NCBI RefSeq assembly: GCF_002407245.1
Contig: NZ_CP010681.1
Location: 2,480,001-2,544,000, forward strand
Origin: Phaeobacter piscinae
Lineage (GTDB): Bacteria > Pseudomonadota > Alphaproteobacteria > Rhodobacterales > Rhodobacteraceae
Direction of reading: 5' to 3'
Length of the DNA: 64,000 nucleotides
Positions 1-7,998 of the stretch are shown in pieces. The position numbers and the translations under genes were made by a program. How positions within the stretch are numbered: the first letter of the stretch is position 1; every line of letters starts with the position of its first letter. The notes under the pieces are model-generated. The model had not been told where the DNA came from, ran no database searches, and worked only from the letters and a program-made list of their open reading frames with translations.

Positions 1-781
1 CCGCCATGGAGGCAAACTGGATCAGCGGGCTGCCATCGCTTTTCTGGTAGTTGGCCAGAATGGTCAGCTCTGTATCGTCGCTGGGCCGCCAGGTGATCGA
101 GGGCGCCAGAACAACCGTGTCATCCTGCGAATGATCGACCTGTGTTTCAGCATCCCGCAGCAGACCGACAAAGCGATAGCGCAGGGTGCCGCTCGCGTTC
201 AGATCACCGCTGACATCCACCGCCGCCTGTTTGCGGTCATGGGATCCGACCTGCAGCTGAAACAGGTTTTCGGCCTCCTGTGCGGCGGTTTTGGATGTGG
301 TGTTCACCACCCCGCCCACTGCGCCGCTGCCATACAGCCCGGAGGACGGGCCTTTCAGCACCTCGACGCTGTTCAGCAGGAAGGGTTCCGGCTTGGTGTC
401 ATTGTAAAACCCATACCGCGCGGGCAGCCCGTCGTGCAGGGTACTGGCGTCAAAGCCGCGCACCAGATACCAGTTGGCGCGGCTGTCCAGCCCCCATTGG
501 CCGCCAACAACCCCGGCAGAATATTGCAGCGCCTGTTCGACATTCTGGGCACCGCGCTCCGCCAGCTCCTGAGCGGTGACCACCGTGACCGAGCGCGGCG
601 TCTCGGCAATGGCATCCCCGGTTTTGGCCACCGTGCCGGTATCAAGGGACACGCTTTTGCCAAAGAAGGCATCCCCGGAGTCCTGAGTTACAATAATTGG
701 TTCCAGTTCGACAACTTCAGCCATTGCCGGCACAGAGGCCAGCAGGGCAAAGGTCGACACAGCAGTGCGTCGCAGAATCAT
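1..781 (-). CDS. TonB-dependent siderophore receptor, N-terminal part (runs off the window)
   Basis: The minus-strand frame is open from an ATG at 781 to the window edge and encodes about 260 residues. It starts with a signal peptide ending near PAMA, then a TonB-box-like stretch (EPIIVT), then a plug domain: ETPRSVTVVT, YLVRGFD and VEVLKGPSSGLYGSGAVGG are typical of FhuA/FoxA-type ferric-siderophore receptors. The product would sit in the outer membrane and import ferric siderophores with TonB-ExbBD energy. The C-terminal beta-barrel lies outside the window, so the exact substrate cannot be assigned. A perfect 9-bp stem hairpin lies about 100 bp upstream (885-909). No Fur or Irr box was recognised with confidence. 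Confidence 0.9.
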   Translation of the reverse strand, partial: MILRRTAVSTFALLASVPAMAEVVELEPIIVTQDSGDAFFGKSVSLDTGTVAKTGDAIAETPRSVTVVTAQELAERGAQNVEQALQYSAGVVGGQWGLDSRANWYLVRGFDASTLHDGLPARYGFYNDTKPEPFLLNSVEVLKGPSSGLYGSGAVGGVVNTTSKTAAQEAENLFQLQVGSHDRKQAAVDVSGDLNASGTLRYRFVGLLRDAETQVDHSQDDTVVLAPSITWRPSDDTELTILANYQKSDGSPLIQFASMA

Positions 782-1230
782 GTCCCGTCTCCGCTTGTTT
801 TGCGGTTGATGTTCTGCCTGACTTTTCGCTGGGTGATTGGGGGGTAGCCGGGCTGAGTTCTGCTGGCAAGACCTGATACCAATCCCGGCTGCAAAAGCTC
901 TGCAGCCGGTGCAGAAACCGCAGGTTTCGCACGCATCAAGCGCAGCAAACCACGCCCACACCCCATAAGATCGCAAAGCAGCCATCGCCCCCTTTGACCG
1001 CGTCCGGTTAACCCCGCCGAAACATCTGTTGCAGCGTCACCAGATATCTGCGCCCGCCCCCTGCGCAACGCCCAGAAAAAGTATCAACACCCCTGCCCGA
1101 ATGTTTCGCACGCGAAACAATTGGACAGAAACGCTGACCTGACACCGCGCCCTCGGTAGCCATAGCTGGAACAGCTCGCTCAGCGCGCCCCATTGAAGAC
1201 AGTGACAAACATGATTGCCATTACATAGTT
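782..1230. other. Intergenic region between receptor and oxidoreductase genes
   Basis: No credible gene is seen here. The stretch should hold the promoters of the divergent receptor (minus) and oxidoreductase (plus) genes. It contains a hairpin at 885-909 (9-bp arms, 7-nt loop). Short open frames in it have no coding character. Confidence 0.5.
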
Positions 1231-1250
1231 TGCTATCTATATTAATAGCA
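1231..1250. promoter_or_regulatory. Palindromic operator candidate upstream of the oxidoreductase
   Basis: TGCTAT, 8 nt, ATAGCA forms a perfect dyad 34 bp before the ATG at 1284. The same 6-8-6 geometry occurs before the MarR gene at 2961-2980. MarR-family proteins commonly bind such roughly 20-bp palindromes, so this is inferred to be a MarR-type operator. Confidence 0.45.
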
Positions 1251-1283
1251 GGCACTGTAATTGACCCAGCATGGAGACCCGCC

Positions 1284-2429
1284 ATGAAAACACGCATCCA
1301 CGCCATCGCAGGCACGATCGGCTTTCTGACCATCTTGCTGTTCTGGACATCCACTGTCCTGTCTGAACTGTTTGCCTCCCATGAAACAGTGGCGGCGGTG
1401 AAATCAGCGATCCTGATGGGCATGTTCATCCTGATCCCGGCAATGGCGATTGTCGGCGGCTCCGGGTTCTCGCTGGCCAGCGGGCGCAATGAGGCGCTGG
1501 TTTCGGCCAAAAAGAAGCGGATGCCTGTTATTGGCGCCAACGGTCTGCTGGTGCTGATGCCGATGGCCTTCTTTCTCGAATCCCGGGCCGCAGCCGGACA
1601 ATTCGATGCCACCTTCTACAGCTTGCAGGTCGTCGAGCTGCTGGCGGGGGCAACCAATCTGGTCCTGATGGGGCTGAACATGCGCGATGGCATTCGCCTG
1701 TCAGGAAAGGCCGCGCCGGCCACTCAGGTCACACTGACCAGCAGCGAGACACTCGCAACCGGAACAATGGCGTTTCACATGACAAAACCCGCGGGATTTC
1801 AGCATCAGGCGGGTCAATGGATCCGCCTGACCATCGCAAATGCCGCAGAGGATGGAAAAGCCAGGTCCCGCATCCTCTCCATCGTCAGCGCACCGGATGA
1901 GCCGCAGATCACAGTGGCCACCCGGCTGAGCGACAGCGCCTTTAAACGCAGCCTCAGCACACTGCCCGACGGGGCAGAGCTGGCGGTCGCCGGCCCTTCC
2001 GGCACCTTCACCCTGCACGAAGATACCAGCCGGCCTGCGGTTTTCATTGCCGGCGGCATCGGGATTACCCCGTTCATGTCGATGTTGCGGGACGTCACGG
2101 CGACCAACTGCGACCATAAAATCACACTGTTCTATTCCAACCGCGCCCCCGCTGCCTCTGCCTTCCTGAGCGAACTGGAGAACCTGCAGAAGACCACTTC
2201 CAACGTCCAGCTGATCGCGACGATGACCGATCTGGACGCCGATGACAGCTGGCGCGGTGAGACCCGCCAGATTGATCAGGACATGCTCCGCCGCCACCTC
2301 AGCGATCTCAATGCGCCGATCTACTATTGCGTCGGCCCTGCGGGCATGGTGACCGCCACGCAGAAAATGCTCACCGCCGCCGGCGTGGCAGAGCAGGATA
2401 TCCGGGTTGAATCCTTCACCGGCTACTAA
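1284..2429 (+). CDS. Membrane-anchored ferredoxin reductase-type FAD/NAD(P) oxidoreductase
   Basis: The protein has 381 residues. The first 135 or so hold about four hydrophobic segments (near 8-28, 38-58, 80-98 and 110-130). The rest is a ferredoxin-NADP reductase-like module: an FAD-binding barrel (AGQWIRLTI) followed by an NAD(P)-binding half with FIAGGIGITPFMSML and a C-terminal YYCVGPAGM. It should pass electrons between NAD(P)H and a membrane or periplasmic partner; the partner is unknown. An upstream in-frame ATG at 1215 exists, but GGAG at 1273-1276 sits 7 nt before the ATG at 1284, which is preferred. A 20-bp palindrome precedes it, and a MarR gene converges on it from downstream, suggesting that MarR controls this gene. 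Confidence 0.85.
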   Translation: MKTRIHAIAGTIGFLTILLFWTSTVLSELFASHETVAAVKSAILMGMFILIPAMAIVGGSGFSLASGRNEALVSAKKKRMPVIGANGLLVLMPMAFFLESRAAAGQFDATFYSLQVVELLAGATNLVLMGLNMRDGIRLSGKAAPATQVTLTSSETLATGTMAFHMTKPAGFQHQAGQWIRLTIANAAEDGKARSRILSIVSAPDEPQITVATRLSDSAFKRSLSTLPDGAELAVAGPSGTFTLHEDTSRPAVFIAGGIGITPFMSMLRDVTATNCDHKITLFYSNRAPAASAFLSELENLQKTTSNVQLIATMTDLDADDSWRGETRQIDQDMLRRHLSDLNAPIYYCVGPAGMVTATQKMLTAAGVAEQDIRVESFTGY

Positions 2430-2504
2430 GGTCTTTTGACCAACGTGAAATCGGTCCGCCCCCCCTTGCCTCGACTGTTACCGGGGTAAGGGGAGCGAGG
2501 CGCC

Positions 2505-2945
2505 TCAGTTCAAATCCCCCGCGCGGAGCGTTTTGACCACCCGCTGAAGCAGGTCGATAAATGTTCGGCGTTCCGCCTCCGACAGATCGGCCAGCATTAC
2601 GCCGTTTACATCCCCGGCCGCCCGGTAAGCCTGATCACGGATCGCCTTGGCTTTCTCCGTCAGATAGATCACCCGGGCCCGCCCATCCTCAGGATGCGCC
2701 TGCCGCACAATCAACCCATCCCGCTCCATCCGGTTCAGTGTATTGGCCATGGTTGCCTGTTCGACATCCGTTTTGGCCACCAGTTCACGCTGGGTCTGAC
2801 CATCGCGCTGCCAAAGCGCCAGCAGCGCCGGGAACTGCCCGGGCACAATGCCCAGCGGTTCGATTTCCCTGCGCAGCCCCTCAAAGGCAAGCCGCGCCAA
2901 TTGATTTATCAGATATCCGGCTGAGGTATTTTGATCAAAGGTCAT
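2505..2945 (-). CDS. MarR family winged-helix transcriptional regulator
   Basis: The protein has 146 residues. It shows the MarR layout: an N-terminal helix (YLINQLARLAFEGL), a winged helix-turn-helix (TQRELVAKTDVEQATMANTL, then RMERDGLIVRQ), a wing with DGRARVIYLT, and a C-terminal dimerisation helix. MarR proteins are dimeric repressors released by small ligands or oxidants. An upstream ATG at 2966 lies inside a palindrome and has no ribosome-binding site. The ATG at 2945 is preceded by GGTGG and gives the usual family N-terminus, so it was chosen. The gene is convergent with the oxidoreductase and probably autoregulates through the palindrome at 2961-2980. Confidence 0.88.
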   Translation of the reverse strand: MTFDQNTSAGYLINQLARLAFEGLRREIEPLGIVPGQFPALLALWQRDGQTQRELVAKTDVEQATMANTLNRMERDGLIVRQAHPEDGRARVIYLTEKAKAIRDQAYRAAGDVNGVMLADLSEAERRTFIDLLQRVVKTLRAGDLN

Positions 2946-2960
2946 GCGCCACCGGTAGCA

Positions 2961-2980
2961 TTGCATAGCATAGAATGCAA
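2961..2980. promoter_or_regulatory. Palindromic operator candidate upstream of marR
   Basis: TTGCAT, 8 nt, ATGCAA is a perfect dyad ending 16 bp before the chosen marR start (2945). It shares arm length and spacing with the site at 1231-1250. Autoregulation by MarR is inferred. Confidence 0.45.
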
Positions 2981-3136
2981 TAACGCCGCAAAGCGCGGCT
3001 CACCGCGCCGTATCACGCTCAGTCATGAGTGGCCCTATCAGAACGCGCCCAGAATGCGGTGCTAGCACCACCTGCTCCCGCCCTGCGACGGCTCATCGGA
3101 CACATTCGACAGGCAAAACATCACCCTGCGGCCGGT

Positions 3137-4066
3137 TTAGCCGTCGATTGGCTGAACCGCCTGAACCGCGCGCTTCGCCAGTTCCATAATCGCCTCTCGG
3201 CTGCGCGCTACCGCGATGAACCGGGCGTTGTGGCAGAATTTTGCCCCTGCAACACCAGAGGCAGCCACAAGCGCCTCATCCGTAAGGCCCGCCCAGGCTG
3301 CGGGCAGATCGGCGCGGCTCTCGAAACTGTCGCCGCTCTTGCGGATGGTGGTCAGCGTCCAGTCGCTGCCGCGCGGATGCACCACGAACAGCAGATGATC
3401 GGCGCCCGCCTTCTCCACCGCTGAGCGGAAGGGCATGCCCATCGGCAACTCCAGCACCCTGCCCGCGCCTGCGACCTCAATCGCCTGCAGCACCATGGTT
3501 TCCGCCCGCCGTTTCGCAGCCTTGCCCCGGATCGACGCCTCGACAAAGGCCCGCGCCACCGGCAGCGCCGCCAAGAAGGCCCGATCATCCGCACCTTCAC
3601 TGCGGTCGTCAAACACCGGCTTCAGCGTTTCCAGCAAAACCGGCAGCGTCATCCCTGCCAGAGGCCCAGCCACACCGGGGTCAATCGCACCATTATCCAG
3701 CAGATCCACCGGCAGCACGAAGCCCTGATCAAAACTGTGGTGGATGGCGTCAATGTCGGCCTCCGGCACATCGAGGCTGCGAAGGTAATCACGCCCGAAA
3801 TGGTGCCAGATCAGGCCAAAGGAGCTGTAGGGCTGGCCATCTTCGCGCAGGGGATTGGGGCGCTGATGATGGTCGAAAATCTGCGCCGCGGCATCATAGG
3901 CCTGCCCCACATCATAGATGATCCGCCCCGTGTCCGGCGTGATCCATGCAGCCTCCCGCGAGCGTATCAGCTCTGCATCGGGAAAAAGACGGGTCAGGAT
4001 CACCGAGGACAGAAGTTCATCGGCATGAAACCCGCCGGAATGGGTCACAAGATGGGTGATGGTCAT
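3137..4066 (-). CDS. MYG1 family protein (DHH-type metal-dependent hydrolase)
   Basis: The protein has 309 residues, close to the usual MYG1/UPF0160 size. The N-terminus THSGGFHADE and the later IFDHHQR match the metal-binding His/Asp motifs of the MYG1 group, which belongs to the DHH phosphoesterase superfamily. Eukaryotic MYG1 is an exonuclease; the bacterial role is not well defined, and a nuclease or phosphodiesterase activity is inferred. The ATG at 4066 follows GGAG by 9 nt; the longer frame to 4138 adds residues not seen in the family. No obvious functional link to its neighbours is visible. Confidence 0.88.
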   Translation of the reverse strand: MTITHLVTHSGGFHADELLSSVILTRLFPDAELIRSREAAWITPDTGRIIYDVGQAYDAAAQIFDHHQRPNPLREDGQPYSSFGLIWHHFGRDYLRSLDVPEADIDAIHHSFDQGFVLPVDLLDNGAIDPGVAGPLAGMTLPVLLETLKPVFDDRSEGADDRAFLAALPVARAFVEASIRGKAAKRRAETMVLQAIEVAGAGRVLELPMGMPFRSAVEKAGADHLLFVVHPRGSDWTLTTIRKSGDSFESRADLPAAWAGLTDEALVAASGVAGAKFCHNARFIAVARSREAIMELAKRAVQAVQPIDG

Positions 4067-4285
4067 AAACAACGCTCCACGGCGGCAGGACAGAAGACAG
4101 GCGCCCCAAAAGGCGCCCACAGGTTTCCAAGACAGCAAGCCGTGGCGCGGCCGACCTCGCCCCAGACCCCATCTGATGGCGGATCCGATAGCTCAAAATC
4201 AGGGTTGAAAACAACAGCAGAGTGAGAGTTTCTGCGGATCAGCTGTGGCCGCGATCCTTGCCCAGACCTCTGTCCGACACGGCGC

Positions 4286-5044
4286 CTAGCCCGCTCCCTT
4301 GTCGATCAGAACCCGGGTCCATTTCTCGCCGCGCCACAGGTCGCGAAGCGCTCCGATCTGACCCAGCTCCTCGCGCTGGCGGGCAGCCTCTGCATCCCGA
4401 AGGTCAAGGATGATAGCGCCGTCCTTGGTGACACTTTTTCCCCAGAACTGCGCATAGGTATTCGCCGGGTAGTGAAAGCCGCAGCTGAGCAAGGACAGCG
4501 CCAGATCGACCTCCGTGGTCCGCGTTGCCTCCTCGCGTCCAGGGTTGAGCGTTGTCACGGCCTCTGCCGCCACCCCATTGGCCAATAGGAACGCCCGCGC
4601 CGTAGCAAGGCTGCTGTAGGCCGCTCCCTCGGCGTGAAACCCAAAATGCGTCGCGTCATTGCTTTCCAGATCAATCAGCGTCAGCGCGGGCTGGAAATCC
4701 CGGGCAATGAACAGGTCAATGAACCCGTAGCCACATCCGATGTCCGCGACATGTTTCGGAGCGAGGGTTGCAATGGTGGGTTTCAGCGCGAGATATTCGA
4801 GATAGAGAACCGAAATCGCACGCCTGAGCAGCAGATCGCCCCGTCGGGCCACCTCCGCCTGAAGCGCGTCGGGTTTTCCCTTGGACCATTGCCGGATCGG
4901 CAGGCCGGGGCGATCCAGATCAAAGAGAACCTCGGAGCGCTGCAACACCGTATTGAGAATGTCCTTGTCAGAAAACATCGACAGATCAAGCGCGCCCACC
5001 AATGGCGACCGGGTGACCTCTTGCACATGGTCTGCATCGAACAT
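4286..5044 (-). CDS. SAM-dependent methyltransferase-like protein
   Basis: The protein has 252 residues. A glycine-rich motif VADIGCGYGFIDLFIA near residue 100 is motif I of class I SAM methyltransferases, and LTLIDLE could supply the acidic ribose-binding residue at the end of strand beta2. The C-terminal half (DLALSLLSCGFHYP, GAIILDLRD) fits the later strands of the fold. Related proteins are often annotated as putative sugar O-methyltransferase or hypothetical, so the substrate is unknown. The ATG at 5044 is preceded by GGGAG at good spacing; the longer frame to 5083 is less likely. Confidence 0.7.
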   Translation of the reverse strand: MFDADHVQEVTRSPLVGALDLSMFSDKDILNTVLQRSEVLFDLDRPGLPIRQWSKGKPDALQAEVARRGDLLLRRAISVLYLEYLALKPTIATLAPKHVADIGCGYGFIDLFIARDFQPALTLIDLESNDATHFGFHAEGAAYSSLATARAFLLANGVAAEAVTTLNPGREEATRTTEVDLALSLLSCGFHYPANTYAQFWGKSVTKDGAIILDLRDAEAARQREELGQIGALRDLWRGEKWTRVLIDKGAG

Positions 5045-5747
5045 TTCTGTCTCCCTGATTTTGGCGATCGGTCTACGTAACACCGCCGCCCCCTTGAACT
5101 CATATGAGACATAGGTGCGCGGCGAAAAACAACAGTGTTATCAGATAGGTTCAAACAAACTAATGGCCCGCAGTCTCTATGCATCATCAAATGCTTGCGA
5201 CCTTTCCGCATATGCACATTAATCTCCTCAGCCCCTCCTGAAAAGGCAGCTGCAGCAGGTCGTGTCGCCAGCGAGCTGGCCATTTTTCCAGGCCAGTATC
5301 AGCGGGCATCGCGCAACAAACCAGGCCAGAGGCGCCACAAAGTATGTAACGGGGCAAAGCCAGTGGCTGATGACCAAGACATCAGGACCTCACAGGCGAT
5401 CCAGACAGTCGCGTGCTTGGCATGGTCCAGAGCATGGATCTGTCCACCAGAGGGAGCTGATACCAGCAAACGGACAAAAACAAATGCAGCGGCGGCAAGG
5501 ATCAGCTTTTCCATGACTGAGAGCCCGGGAGACTGGCACCCGCCAGCCGGGTGCAGCCGCTGCGAACGTCCTTTGAACACCGCGATATCTTGAACGAAAC
5601 TGGCGCCCCAACCTCCCAGACCTTCGATGACAGCAGCAGGTGGAACATGTCCTAAACCAGGGCGCCAGAACTTCGATCTGCATGGTTCGCGCGGTTAAGT
5701 TGGACAGGCTGCCATGCTATGCTCAGCCAATGAATGTCTCCCGAGGG
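5045..5747. other. Gene-poor intergenic region with one doubtful small ORF
   Basis: About 700 bp lie between the methyltransferase-like and ankyrin genes. Apart from the doubtful small membrane protein frame at 5299-5514, no gene, RNA or repeat is recognised. Base composition is less GC-rich than the flanking genes. Confidence 0.4.
5299..5514 (-). CDS. Possible small membrane protein (doubtful)
   Basis: The frame encodes 71 residues from the ATG at 5514. A hydrophobic N-terminal segment (ILAAAAFVFVRLLVSA) and a second one around VWIACEVLMSW would allow one or two membrane passes. Against it, third-position GC is clearly lower than in neighbouring genes and no good ribosome-binding site precedes the ATG. 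It may be a decayed or chance frame. No family is recognised. Confidence 0.28.
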   Translation of the reverse strand: MEKLILAAAAFVFVRLLVSAPSGGQIHALDHAKHATVWIACEVLMSWSSATGFAPLHTLWRLWPGLLRDAR

Positions 5748-7289
5748 TCAGACAACGCCGCCGTCGACAACCTTCTCGGGATGTCGCTCCGCCCAGTCCA
5801 TCAGGAATTCCGCCACCTCTGCCACGCCTGTCAGCGCGATTGCGCGGCGTGGCAGGGTGATGCCTTCGCCTAGTGCCAGATCCAGACAGGCGATGTGGTC
5901 GCGCGCGGCGGCCTGCGGGCAGTTTTCCGCGCCATGCAGAATGGTCGACAGCAGCGTGCCGCCAAAGCCGTTCACATGGGTGAGATCCGGTTTGAGGCTC
6001 AAAAGATAGCGCAGAACCTCCGCCGCCCCTTCCCAACCTGCGACCTGCACAGGCGTCAGCCCTTCGCTGTCGGGGCGGTCATAATCGACGCCGATGGCAA
6101 CCAGTCGCCGGATATGATCCAGCTTACCGGGCAGATGCAGGATCTGGCGAATGATGTCGCGGTAGGCCTCCGGGATCGCCTCGGGCGATAGAACAGCCCC
6201 CTGCGGCGCCCCCTCTGCGGCGGCTGCCAGGGCCTCCTCCACTGGGGTCAGGGTTGTGTCCGCGCCCCGCTCTGCCAAGAGCTGCGCCAGATCGCGGTTG
6301 CCGAAGACACGCGCATAGGCATAGGGGGTCGCGCCCTGAAACCGGCGGTTCAGCGCCGCGCCATTGTCCAGCAGCAGCGTGATCATCTGCCGGTCGGCCA
6401 TGCGGCGGGCGGCCTGATGCAACGCGGGCACCACCCAGGGCGTCTCACCGCCCACGGGGCGCCCGTCAAAGGCGTCAACTTTGGCACCGTGATCCAGCAA
6501 CAGCTGCACCGCCTGCAGGTCATGGAAATCCATGGCACGGAGCAGCGCGTTGGTGCCCTCCGGCTCGGCACCATGGGCCAGCAACATCCGCAGGCCGTCG
6601 TGATGCCCCAGTTCGGTCGCGTGATAAAGGCTCTCGCCGTCATCGGGGTTGGCACCCTGCTCCAGCAGCCATTGCCCCAGCGCCATGTTGTCGGCATGGC
6701 CAATCGCAAAATAGAGCGGCGACAGGCGGTGGTCGCTGCCGTCATGCACCGGCGCACCAAGGTTGATATCCGCGCCCGCCGCCAGAAGCGCCTCGGCGAT
6801 GGCCAGCATATCCGCCTCCCGCTCCGGCGCGTGGTGGATCCATCGGGAGCGCGCTAGAATGGTCATCGGTGGGGCGACATCGCCGATCAGCGCCGTTGCA
6901 TGCTGCGCGGATTGGTCCAGTGCCGCCAGCACCTCGGCCTTGCGCAGCAGGCTGAGGCTGAGGCCAAAATCACCATCCGCAAGGGTCGGGGTGTCAGCCA
7001 GCAACTGATCCGCAACCGCAAAGTGACCAGCATAGAGCGCCCCCCGCAGACGCTGGCGTTTGGCGGCCAGATCCATCCCCAACAACTCTGCCGCGAGTTT
7101 GAGGGCAGGCCAGGAGGGAAAGCCGTTTTCCCGCGCGATCACATGCAGATAGTCGGCATGTCTCAGCGGGGTTTCAGGTTCGCGTGGTCGCTGGCTGGCG
7201 ATCCGCTGCAGGGCGATAGTGTCGTGGGAGTGATGGGCTTTGCGCAGCGCCTTTGCGTCGCGGCGCAGTTGGTCCAGAGATTTGGTCAT
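5748..7289 (-). CDS. Ankyrin repeat protein
   Basis: The protein has about 513 residues. Ankyrin-type units are visible, for example LLAAGADINL, WLLEQGANPDD, MLLAHGAEPEG, LLLDHGAKVDA, LLLDNGAALN and LLAERGADTT, spread over roughly residues 155-355, with a further degenerate block (TPVQVAGWEGAAEVLRYLL) near 420. The N-terminal 60 residues (LRRDAKALRKAH, ARENGFPSWPALK) match a segment often found in front of such bacterial ankyrin proteins. No signal peptide is seen, so it is probably cytoplasmic and acts in protein-protein binding; the partner is unknown. GAGGA lies 7 nt before the ATG at 7289; an alternative ATG at 7301 lacks such a site. Confidence 0.85.
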   Translation of the reverse strand: MTKSLDQLRRDAKALRKAHHSHDTIALQRIASQRPREPETPLRHADYLHVIARENGFPSWPALKLAAELLGMDLAAKRQRLRGALYAGHFAVADQLLADTPTLADGDFGLSLSLLRKAEVLAALDQSAQHATALIGDVAPPMTILARSRWIHHAPEREADMLAIAEALLAAGADINLGAPVHDGSDHRLSPLYFAIGHADNMALGQWLLEQGANPDDGESLYHATELGHHDGLRMLLAHGAEPEGTNALLRAMDFHDLQAVQLLLDHGAKVDAFDGRPVGGETPWVVPALHQAARRMADRQMITLLLDNGAALNRRFQGATPYAYARVFGNRDLAQLLAERGADTTLTPVEEALAAAAEGAPQGAVLSPEAIPEAYRDIIRQILHLPGKLDHIRRLVAIGVDYDRPDSEGLTPVQVAGWEGAAEVLRYLLSLKPDLTHVNGFGGTLLSTILHGAENCPQAAARDHIACLDLALGEGITLPRRAIALTGVAEVAEFLMDWAERHPEKVVDGGVV

Positions 7290-7516
7290 CGGTGTCCTCA
7301 TTCAACGCCCGACGGTCCGCTATGTGCGAGCATGAGACATACCGAAGAAGGCTGTCGTCTGATGTGGTTTGGGGTGCCGATGACGGCTTTCCGCGGACCT
7401 GGTGGCTCCCCCGGCAGCGGTGTCATGTTAGGCCGATGCCCCGCTTAGGGCAAGAGGCCCGGGCACTGGGGCACGGAGGGGGATGGCGCCCCTTTCTGCC
7501 GGTGAGGACAGTTCTG

Positions 7517-7915
7517 TCAGTACATCACCTGGTTGAGGGTGATATGGAGCGGGGAGCCTGCCGGCAGTTTGGTGCTGCCGCGGGCGATCAGCCAGCCATC
7601 TGCGCGTTCAAGCCGCGCCACCACCTGCAGGGTCGGGGAGAGGGCGGACAGCGCCGCCGATGAGAGGGTGAAGTCGATCCGCTTGGCCCGGCCTGTGCTG
7701 ATCAGGTCAAACTCCAGCGCCGGATCCGAGGTGCCAGGCTGATCCGGCTTTGATAGGGAAATGGTGATCCGCCCTTTTGGGATCTTGGCGTCCCCTGCAA
7801 AAATCAACCTGCCCTGCACGACCTCCGACTGGGCCTTGGCGCGATACGTCAGGGCCGTCAGTGCGAAACCGGCAGCCCCCAGAAGCAACGCGCGGCGGTG
7901 AGGATGGCGAGGCAT
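7517..7915 (-). CDS. YbaY-like (YscW/pilotin-type) exported protein
   Basis: The protein has 132 residues with an exported N-terminus: HRRALLLGAAGFALTALTYRAKA resembles a Tat or Sec signal peptide ending in AKA. The mature part starts with VVQGRLIFAGDAKIPKG and runs as a small beta-sandwich with repeated valine/leucine strands, which recalls the YbaY/YscW-type lipoprotein family. There is no lipobox cysteine at the cleavage site, so it would be soluble in the periplasm. Family assignment is from pattern only. It lies downstream of the RTX protease on the same strand (gap about 80 bp), and a link to secretion is only a guess. Confidence 0.6.
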   Translation of the reverse strand: MPRHPHRRALLLGAAGFALTALTYRAKAQSEVVQGRLIFAGDAKIPKGRITISLSKPDQPGTSDPALEFDLISTGRAKRIDFTLSSAALSALSPTLQVVARLERADGWLIARGSTKLPAGSPLHITLNQVMY

Positions 7916-7941
7916 GGTGTGTCCTTTGTCGACCTGAGGCA

Positions 7942-7971
7942 GGCACAGGGAGTGATGAGACCCCCTGTGCC
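7942..7971. terminator. Hairpin between RTX protease and YbaY-like gene
   Basis: GGCACAGGG and CCCTGTGCC form a 9-bp perfect stem just after the protease stop codon (read on the minus strand). There is no clear U tract, so it may be an mRNA-end or processing hairpin and not a classical terminator. Confidence 0.4.
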
Positions 7972-7998
7972 AAGTTTACCGGCTATTTCTGGACCGGA

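Noticed and set aside
2505..2520. GTTCAAATCCCCC resembling a tRNA T-loop
   Set aside because: It is the 3' end of marR; no cloverleaf can be built around it.
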